From: Asanoa ferruginea
GTDB lineage: Bacteria > Actinomycetota > Actinomycetes > Mycobacteriales > Micromonosporaceae
Length of the DNA stretch: 64,000 nucleotides
Direction: 5' to 3'
NCBI RefSeq assembly: GCF_003387075.1
Contig: NZ_QUMQ01000001.1
Location: 2,046,001 to 2,110,000 of the forward strand
The notes beneath the pieces were generated by a model. That model saw only the letters and a program-made list of their open reading frames with translations, had not been told where the DNA came from and searched no databases. How positions within the stretch are numbered: position 1 is the stretch's first letter; every line of letters begins with the position of its first letter. Shown piece after piece: positions 59,465 through 64,000 of the stretch. The position numbers and the translations under genes were made by a program.

Positions 59465-59716
59465 TCAGGCGGCGGTCGGCGGGTGGCCGCCGTCGCCGTC
59501 GACGATCTCGTCGGGGGTGCCGTCTTCATCGAGGTCGACCATGGTGACGTCGACCTTGCCGTCGCCGGTGGTGTCGAATTGGAACAGGTCGGGCTTGCCG
59601 TCGCCGTCGGTGTCGACCACCCACACGTCGGTCTTGCCGTCGTTGTTGGCGTCGGCCGTCATCAGCTCGACGCGCTCGTCGCCGCGGGTCTCGACGACCT
59701 CTTCGGACTCGCTCAT
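59465..59716 (-). CDS. Small Asp-rich calcium-binding-type repeat protein
   Basis: An 83-residue acidic protein without a signal peptide. From residue 20 it is four tandem repeats of the type DANNDGKTDVWVV, DTDGDGKPDLFQF, DTTGDGKVDVTMV, DLDEDGTPDEIVD, each matching the D-x-D-x-D-G-x-x-D calcium loop of EF-hand/dockerin and FG-GAP-like repeats. The ATG at 59716 was chosen because upstream residues are unrelated. It is a shorter paralogue of the next gene. Function unknown; the intracellular location is unusual for such repeats. Confidence 0.75.
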   Translation of the reverse strand: MSESEEVVETRGDERVELMTADANNDGKTDVWVVDTDGDGKPDLFQFDTTGDGKVDVTMVDLDEDGTPDEIVDGDGGHPPTAA

Positions 59717-59921
59717 CGGATCTCCTCGCGCGGGTGCGGGTAGCGTTCCGGCACAACCTACGGCCACCGGCCGCACACCGCGACTCGACGCTCATGCGAA
59801 CGGGCCGGCGTGTCGCCGTGCGAGCGACCAGCGGCGGACCTGGCAGCGGAGCGTAGCGGAGCGCTCTCTGGCGGGAGCGACGGTCGTGCCCACCGCGGGC
59901 CCGAGCCATCCCGCATTTGAT

Positions 59922-60422
59922 CTAGTTTGTGGCGAATGGGCTTGGGCGCATCGAGGCGTAGTCGGCGATGCCGTCGTAGTTGGTGTCGCGGACCCAGGCG
60001 TCGGTGCGGCCGTCGAAGTCGGTGTCCAGGGCGAGCGAGTCGACCCGGCCGTCGTTGTTGATGTCGGACGCGACCGCGTCGGTGTGGCCGTCGCCGTTGG
60101 CGTCGGTCAGGTATTGGTCGGCCACGCCGTCTTCGTCGTAGTCCCGCATGATCGTGTCGAGCCGGCCGTCGCCGTCGCTGTCGTGGTAGGCGGCCTCGAT
60201 CACGCCGTCGTGGTCGCCGTCGACGGAGACCAGGTCGGCGTAGCCGTCGCCGTCGAGGTCGGTGATGTAGGTGCGGCCACCGTCGAGGTCGTGCTCCACG
60301 ATGGAGTGCGGCGCGCCGAAACCGGCCGGCCCGTCGGCGAAGCCGCCGGTCTCGTCGCCGCTGCCCAGTCCGTCTACCCCGGCCGGGTCACTGGCCAGGT
60401 GCGATGTGTCCCACTCACTCAT
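59922..60422 (-). CDS. Asp-rich calcium-binding-type repeat protein
   Basis: A 166-residue acidic protein. After a 45-residue Gly/Asp N-terminus there are about eight 13-residue repeats (DLDGGRTYIT, DLDGDGYADLVSV, DGDHDGVIEAAYH, DSDGDGRLDTIMR, DYDEDGVADQYLT, DANGDGHTDAVAS, DINNDGRVDSLAL, DTDFDGRTDAWVR, DTNYDGIADYASM), each with a DxDxDG calcium-type loop and a hydrophobic strand. There is no signal peptide or membrane segment. The two adjacent paralogues probably arose by duplication with different repeat numbers. Function unknown. Confidence 0.75.
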   Translation of the reverse strand: MSEWDTSHLASDPAGVDGLGSGDETGGFADGPAGFGAPHSIVEHDLDGGRTYITDLDGDGYADLVSVDGDHDGVIEAAYHDSDGDGRLDTIMRDYDEDGVADQYLTDANGDGHTDAVASDINNDGRVDSLALDTDFDGRTDAWVRDTNYDGIADYASMRPSPFATN

Positions 60423-60481
60423 GTGGAGCAATCTATGGCCGGGGCCGCCGGGCCCGGCTCCCGGAAACGTGCCAGGTGTGC

Positions 60482-61825
60482 CTAGTGGTGGATCTCCACG
60501 CCGGCCTTCGCGAGCGCCTTGATGATCTGGGCCGACTCGCCGAAGCCGATGACCAGCACGCCGTCGGGGCTGTTGGTCTTGATCTGGTTGGCCCCGGTGG
60601 TGAAGTCGATGTCGGGCGCGGCCGGGGTCGGCGGCTCGTAGGTCAGCAACTCGATGCTGTTGGTCGGGAAGCCGGCCCGCTCCAGTTCGGACTTCACGTT
60701 GCCTTGCAGGCCCGTGCCGTAGGAGTCGTTGCGCGCCACGATCGCGACCTTGTGTGGCCCGTCGCGCAGGATCACGTCGGCCAGCGCGCGGCCCTGGAGG
60801 ATGTCGGAGGGCGCGGTGCGGAAGTAGAGGCCCTTGTCGTCGACCGTGCTCAGCCCGGCGTCGGTGTTGCACGGCGAGAAGAGCACGACGCCGGCCTTGA
60901 CCACGGCGGGCAGCACCGCGCGCGAGATGCTCGACGCACCGGCGCCGATGATCACGCTGACCTTGGCGTTGATCTGCTTTTCCACGGTCTTCTTGGCGAC
61001 GTCGGGGTTGGTGCCGTCGTCGCCGGGCACCCACACGACGTCTTGCCCGAACACGCCGCCGGCAGCGTTGAGCTCCTGGATCGCGAGCGCGGCGGCCGCC
61101 TCCATCGGCGGGTAGGCCAGCGCGAGGTCGCCGGTCTCCGGCAGCAGGCCGCCGATCTTGAGCGGGTCGATCTTGTCCGGAGCGGCCGACGTCTTGGGCG
61201 GCTTCTTCGTCGAGGTTGTCGACTCGTCGCCGGCACCGACGTATTCCGTCTTGCTGTCGTCGAGTCGGTCGCCCGAGCCGAAGTGCAGCGTCGCGTAGCT
61301 TGCGGTCGACGGCTCGCCGGCGTCGGTGAACCCGCCGCGCTTCAGCGAGACGCCGCGGTATTGCAGGTCGGCTCCGTCGCGGGCGAGCGCCAGGCAGGCC
61401 GGCACCGTCTCGCATTCCGTGCCGCCGGTGGTCACCGAGTTGATCTGGTTGGCGATCTTGGTCGGATCGATCGAGCCCGCCTGCTGCGCCGCGAGCGCGC
61501 TGATCACGATCGCGTCGTAGGTCTCGCCGGCGTAGGTGTAGTCGGTGAGCTCGGGGCGAAGCGCCTTGATGCGCGCCTTGAAGTCTTCGGACAGCGGGGC
61601 GAGGGGAGTTGTCCCCTTCATCCCGGCGAGCATGCCCGCCTGATCCTTGAACTCGTCGCCGAACGTATTGATCATGTTTCCGTCGGTGCCGTAGAGCCGG
61701 GCCGGGGTGCCGGCCGAGTCGGCGGTGTCCGGCGGTGGGGCATCTTTGCCACACGCGGCGCTGGCCAGCACGAGCGCGGCGCACACGGCGATGGCCATGT
61801 GACGCGCTCCGCGGGAGACGAGCAT
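60482..61825 (-). CDS. ABC substrate-binding lipoprotein with circularly permuted Peripla_BP_6 fold
   Basis: A 447-residue lipoprotein (signal MAIAVCAALVLASAAC, Cys25). Residues 42-185 (ARLYGTDGNMINTFGDEFKD...SYTYAGETYDAIVISALAAQ...GVSLKRGGFTDAGEPSTASYATLHFG type text) resemble the C-terminal half of branched-chain amino acid-binding proteins. A charged linker (about 186-218) follows, then 222-447 (LKIGGLLPETGDLALAYPPMEAAAALAIQELNAAGGVFG...LYFRTAPSDILQGRALADV...VLVIGFGESAQIIKALAKAGV) resembles the N-terminal half, ending exactly where the normal protein would continue into its second half. No permease genes are adjacent. Confidence 0.82.
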   Translation of the reverse strand: MLVSRGARHMAIAVCAALVLASAACGKDAPPPDTADSAGTPARLYGTDGNMINTFGDEFKDQAGMLAGMKGTTPLAPLSEDFKARIKALRPELTDYTYAGETYDAIVISALAAQQAGSIDPTKIANQINSVTTGGTECETVPACLALARDGADLQYRGVSLKRGGFTDAGEPSTASYATLHFGSGDRLDDSKTEYVGAGDESTTSTKKPPKTSAAPDKIDPLKIGGLLPETGDLALAYPPMEAAAALAIQELNAAGGVFGQDVVWVPGDDGTNPDVAKKTVEKQINAKVSVIIGAGASSISRAVLPAVVKAGVVLFSPCNTDAGLSTVDDKGLYFRTAPSDILQGRALADVILRDGPHKVAIVARNDSYGTGLQGNVKSELERAGFPTNSIELLTYEPPTPAAPDIDFTTGANQIKTNSPDGVLVIGFGESAQIIKALAKAGVEIHH

Positions 61826-61936
61826 GGGGTGTCCGTCCTTCCTCCCCTGAGGTCCGCCAGGGAGGGTAGCGTGCCGGCGTCGATATATGGGATAGCGCCC
61901 GGCCAAAGCCGTAATACCGACGGGTAACGTGACCGC

Positions 61937-62338
61937 GTGTCAACTTCACCTCTCGCAAACGGCCCCGGCGCGCTCGCGGAACGGATGGGCATCGTCCTGA
62001 CCGAGATGACCCCGGAGCGCGTGGTCGGCACGATGCCGGTCGACGGCAACACGCAGCCATACGGCCTGCTGCACGGCGGCGCGTCATGCGTGCTGGCCGA
62101 GACGCTCGGCTCGGTCGCCGCCGTCCTGCACGGGCACACCGTCGGCCGCGGGCTCGCCTTGGGCGTCGACATCAATGCCACCCACCACAAGGCGGTACGC
62201 ACGGGTACGGTCACCGGTGTCGCGACGCCGGCCCACCGCGGGCGGGGCACCGCCACCTACGAGATCGTGATCACCGACGAGGCCGGCGACCGGGTCTGCA
62301 CCGCCCGGCTGACCTGCCTGCTCCGCGCGCCGAGCTGA
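61937..62338 (+). CDS. Hotdog-fold thioesterase (PaaI/YdiI-like)
   Basis: A 133-residue hotdog-fold acyl-CoA thioesterase. The active-site helix and loop are QPYGLLHGGASCVLAETLGSVAAVL (HGG motif, catalytic acid Glu in LAET), and the central strand is GRGLALGVDINATHHKAVRTGTVTGVATPAHRGRGTATYEIVI. Relatives hydrolyse 1,4-dihydroxy-2-naphthoyl-CoA or phenylacetyl-CoA-type substrates. Start is a GTG at 61937, 111 bases from the divergent binding-protein gene. Confidence 0.9.
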   Translation: MSTSPLANGPGALAERMGIVLTEMTPERVVGTMPVDGNTQPYGLLHGGASCVLAETLGSVAAVLHGHTVGRGLALGVDINATHHKAVRTGTVTGVATPAHRGRGTATYEIVITDEAGDRVCTARLTCLLRAPS

Positions 62339-62383
62339 CCCGTTCGCGTGGCCGCGGTTGACGACGGGTCGTAGAGTTCGCCC

Positions 62384-62773
62384 GTGGTCGAGGTTCCCCC
62401 GGATGCGGTCGACGACGCCGCGCAGGTGCTGCGGTTGGCCCTCGACGGCGACAGCGACGCGGTGGTCGACGCGTTCGACGCGGTCGTCGACCGGTCTGGT
62501 GTGGTTGGCGCCTATGACGTCGCCTGGTGCCTGGCCGCGACGATGGTCGGCGAGGGCGTGCCGGTCGGCCGGTGGACGCTCGACTTCCCCGACATCGACG
62601 AGGCCGGCTACGACACCCGCTGGGTGGCCCGTTTCGTGAGCGCCTACGCCAACAGCGACGCGTCGACCGGCGAGGCGCTGTTCGGCGCCGCGCTGGCCGA
62701 CGGTCAGTTGCCGGAGTGCCTGTTGACGCTGGCCGGGTCGGCCGTCGCCACGCTCCGCCGCCGCTCTCAGTAA
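62384..62773 (+). CDS. Conserved small hypothetical protein
   Basis: A 129-residue acidic helical protein (VEVPPDAVDDAAQVLRLALDGDSDAVVDAFDAVVDRSGVVGAYDVAWCLAATMVG...RWVARFVSAYANSDASTGEALFGAALADG). It has no signal peptide or known motif. Similar short helical proteins occur next to metabolic genes in Micromonosporaceae. Start is a GTG at 62384, 46 bases after the thioesterase. It overlaps the convergent secreted-protein gene by 7 bases. Confidence 0.65.
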   Translation: MVEVPPDAVDDAAQVLRLALDGDSDAVVDAFDAVVDRSGVVGAYDVAWCLAATMVGEGVPVGRWTLDFPDIDEAGYDTRWVARFVSAYANSDASTGEALFGAALADGQLPECLLTLAGSAVATLRRRSQ

Positions 62774-63180
62774 GCGGTGTCGATCACCAGCGGCTCGTAT
62801 TTGTATTCGGCGAGCACGACCCGCACGTAGAACTTCACGTTGTCGCGCACGTTGGTGGCGGCGATCCGCCAGGCCCCGCCGGTCGGCACGCTGGTCCAGT
62901 AGTTGCACGAGCCGACGCTGACGAAGATCACGCAGACCTTGAACGGGTAGACGCTGGCGTTGCGGACGTTGATGTCGACGCAGCGCGTCGAGGTCGTGTA
63001 GGGCCCGGCGTCGAAGCCGGTGCCGCCGCGCGGGAGGGACTTGCGGACGAACCCGCTGTAGCAGGCGCCGGCGGCGGCGACGTCGGCGCTGGGTTCGGCC
63101 TGGGCCGGGGTGGCTAAGGCGACGCCGAGCAACCCCATCGTGGTGATGGTCATTAGGACGCGAAGGAGTCGGGACAGCAT
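62767..63180 (-). CDS. Secreted small cysteine-containing protein
   Basis: A 137-residue exported protein with signal LLRVLMTITTMGLLGVALATPAQAE. The mature domain has four cysteines (AGACYSGF, STRCVDINV, FKVCVIF, SVGSCNYW) likely forming two disulfides in a small beta-sandwich (CVDINVRNASVYPFKVCVIFVSVGSCNYWTSVPTGGAWRIAATNVRD). Secreted inhibitors and bacteriocin-like proteins can look like this, but no family is recognised. ATG at 63180; an ATG at 63204 would add eight residues. Confidence 0.7.
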   Translation of the reverse strand: MLSRLLRVLMTITTMGLLGVALATPAQAEPSADVAAAGACYSGFVRKSLPRGGTGFDAGPYTTSTRCVDINVRNASVYPFKVCVIFVSVGSCNYWTSVPTGGAWRIAATNVRDNVKFYVRVVLAEYKYEPLVIDTAY

Positions 63181-63277
63181 TGGGCGGCCTCCATCGTGGA
63201 TCAAGGGGCGTGGTCAGCGTACTCACGTGAATCCATGTCTGACACTCGTTTCCGGCGATGTGCTATCTCTTGACCTC

Positions 63278-63961
63278 GTGCTTGACAAGGTGCGAAAGCT
63301 GCTGGCCAAGGCCGAAGACCCGGCGTGCTCCCCGGCCGAGGCGCAGGCGCTGACCGCCAAGGCGACCGAGCTGATCGCCAAATACGGTGTCGACCAGGCA
63401 CTGCTCGCCGCTCGCGACCCGGCCCGCGACCCGGTGGTCGACCGGCTGATCGAGGTGCCGTCGCCGTACGCCACCGACAAGGCCGGCCTCCTGGTCGGTG
63501 TAGCCATCCCGTTGCGCTGCCGCACGGTCCGGCTCACCCGGGCGGGCTCGGTCGCCGTCCACCTGTTCGGCTTCGACAGCGACGTGACCCGGGCAGACCT
63601 GCTCTACACGTCGCTGTTGGTGCAGGCGGCGCACGGTCTGGCCGCGGCCACGGTGCCGGCCGGTCAGCACCCGGCCGCGTTCCGCCGTTCCTGGCTGGCC
63701 GGCTTCGCGGCCGCGGTGACCACCCGGCTCCGCGAGGCCGAGTCGGCGGCGTCGTCCAGCGTGCCGTCGATGGACCTGGTGCTGGCCGACCGCTCCGGCG
63801 TAGTGGAACGCAAGCGCGACGAGGCCTACCCCACCGCGCGCCTGGCCCGCCCGCGCCGGCTCACCGGCGACGGCGGCGCGTCCGGCTTCGCGGCCGGCAC
63901 GACGGCCGACCTGGGCGGCGGGGCGCACGTCGCGGGGGGCACCAGGACCGCGCTGGCGTGA
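63278..63961 (+). CDS. DUF2786-containing protein
   Basis: A 227-residue protein. The N-terminal DUF2786 helix pair is VRKLLAKAEDPACSPAEAQALTAKATELIAKYGVDQALL (residues 5-43), followed by a second domain with CRTVRLTRAGSVAVHLFGFDSDVTRADLLYTSLLVQAAHGL and SFRRSWL-type text (AAFRRSWLAGFAAAVTTRL). DUF2786 proteins occur in phages and actinomycete genomes and are of unknown function. Start is the GTG at 63278; a GTG at 63260 would add six residues. Its stop overlaps the next start by GTGA. Confidence 0.82.
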   Translation: MLDKVRKLLAKAEDPACSPAEAQALTAKATELIAKYGVDQALLAARDPARDPVVDRLIEVPSPYATDKAGLLVGVAIPLRCRTVRLTRAGSVAVHLFGFDSDVTRADLLYTSLLVQAAHGLAAATVPAGQHPAAFRRSWLAGFAAAVTTRLREAESAASSSVPSMDLVLADRSGVVERKRDEAYPTARLARPRRLTGDGGASGFAAGTTADLGGGAHVAGGTRTALA

Positions 63962-64000
63962 ACCTCGCGGCGCTCGACGACAACCTGGCCCGGCACGCGT
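63958..64000 (+). CDS. Start of a gene coupled to the DUF2786 gene (partial)
   Basis: A GTG at 63958 overlaps the DUF2786 stop (GTGA) and reads VNLAALDDNLARHA to the window edge. Only 14 residues are visible, so no identity can be given. The overlap suggests an operon partner. Confidence 0.35.
   Translation, partial: MNLAALDDNLARHA

Noticed and set aside
59128-59547. A 139-residue plus-strand protein across the 68-bp repeat
   Set aside because: Its sequence merely repeats the DNA unit in shifting frames and runs antisense into the Asp-rich protein gene.

Overview
This is a very GC-rich, high-GC3 stretch with many GTG starts and 4-bp ATGA/GTGA gene overlaps, so it comes from an actinomycete. 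The mix of families (Flp/Tad locus, LitR-type carotenoid operon, tRNA-Sec beside selA, large CBM-decorated GH87 enzymes) suggests Micromonosporaceae. That placement is an inference from gene content, not a phylogeny.

Layout. 1-6 kb: an edge-truncated LtrA membrane protein, a two-component pair divergent from an ABC-2 exporter, a SEC-C protein and an FAD monooxygenase. 6-12.5 kb: a LacI regulator, a 26-bp tandem repeat, an APH-fold kinase and a large secreted beta-helix protein. The beta-helix gene promoter carries three palindromes matching the one in front of the LacI gene, so the two probably form a small regulon. 12.5-18 kb: housekeeping and metabolic genes (epoxide hydrolase, adenylate kinase, aldehyde dehydrogenase) and a prepilin peptidase. 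18.5-27.9 kb: a Tad/Flp pilus operon (CpaB-, CpaE-, TadA-, TadB-, TadC-like proteins, small pilin-like protein, TadE/G-like proteins, LysM protein). A broken antisense RidA fragment appears to be embedded in the start of the TadG-like gene.

28-31.9 kb: small membrane and secreted proteins and a crotonase. 31.9-46.2 kb: a minus-strand sugar locus. It holds a LacI regulator, a binding protein, two permeases, a GH13 alpha-glucosidase and two huge secreted GH87 alpha-1,3-glucanases with mirror-image domain order. Together they read as a system that cuts alpha-1,3-glucan (fungal wall or mutan type) outside the cell, imports the oligosaccharides and splits them inside. 46.2-51 kb: a DUF820 nuclease, a flavin disulfide reductase and a beta-lactamase-fold hydrolase. 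49.4-55.7 kb: a light-response cluster with phr-crtB divergent from crtE-crtI-idi-litR and a tandem direct repeat in the shared promoter.

55.8-59.5 kb: a polysaccharide deacetylase, tRNA-Glu, -Asp and -Phe, a lipoprotein, tRNA-Sec and selA, then a 68-bp tandem repeat. 59.5-64 kb: two Asp-rich repeat proteins without signal peptides, a substrate-binding lipoprotein whose two halves are in swapped (circularly permuted) order, a hotdog thioesterase, small proteins and a DUF2786 protein.

The observations most worth follow-up are the alpha-1,3-glucan locus, the permuted binding protein, the antisense RidA remnant, the shared LacI palindromes and the two tandem repeats.
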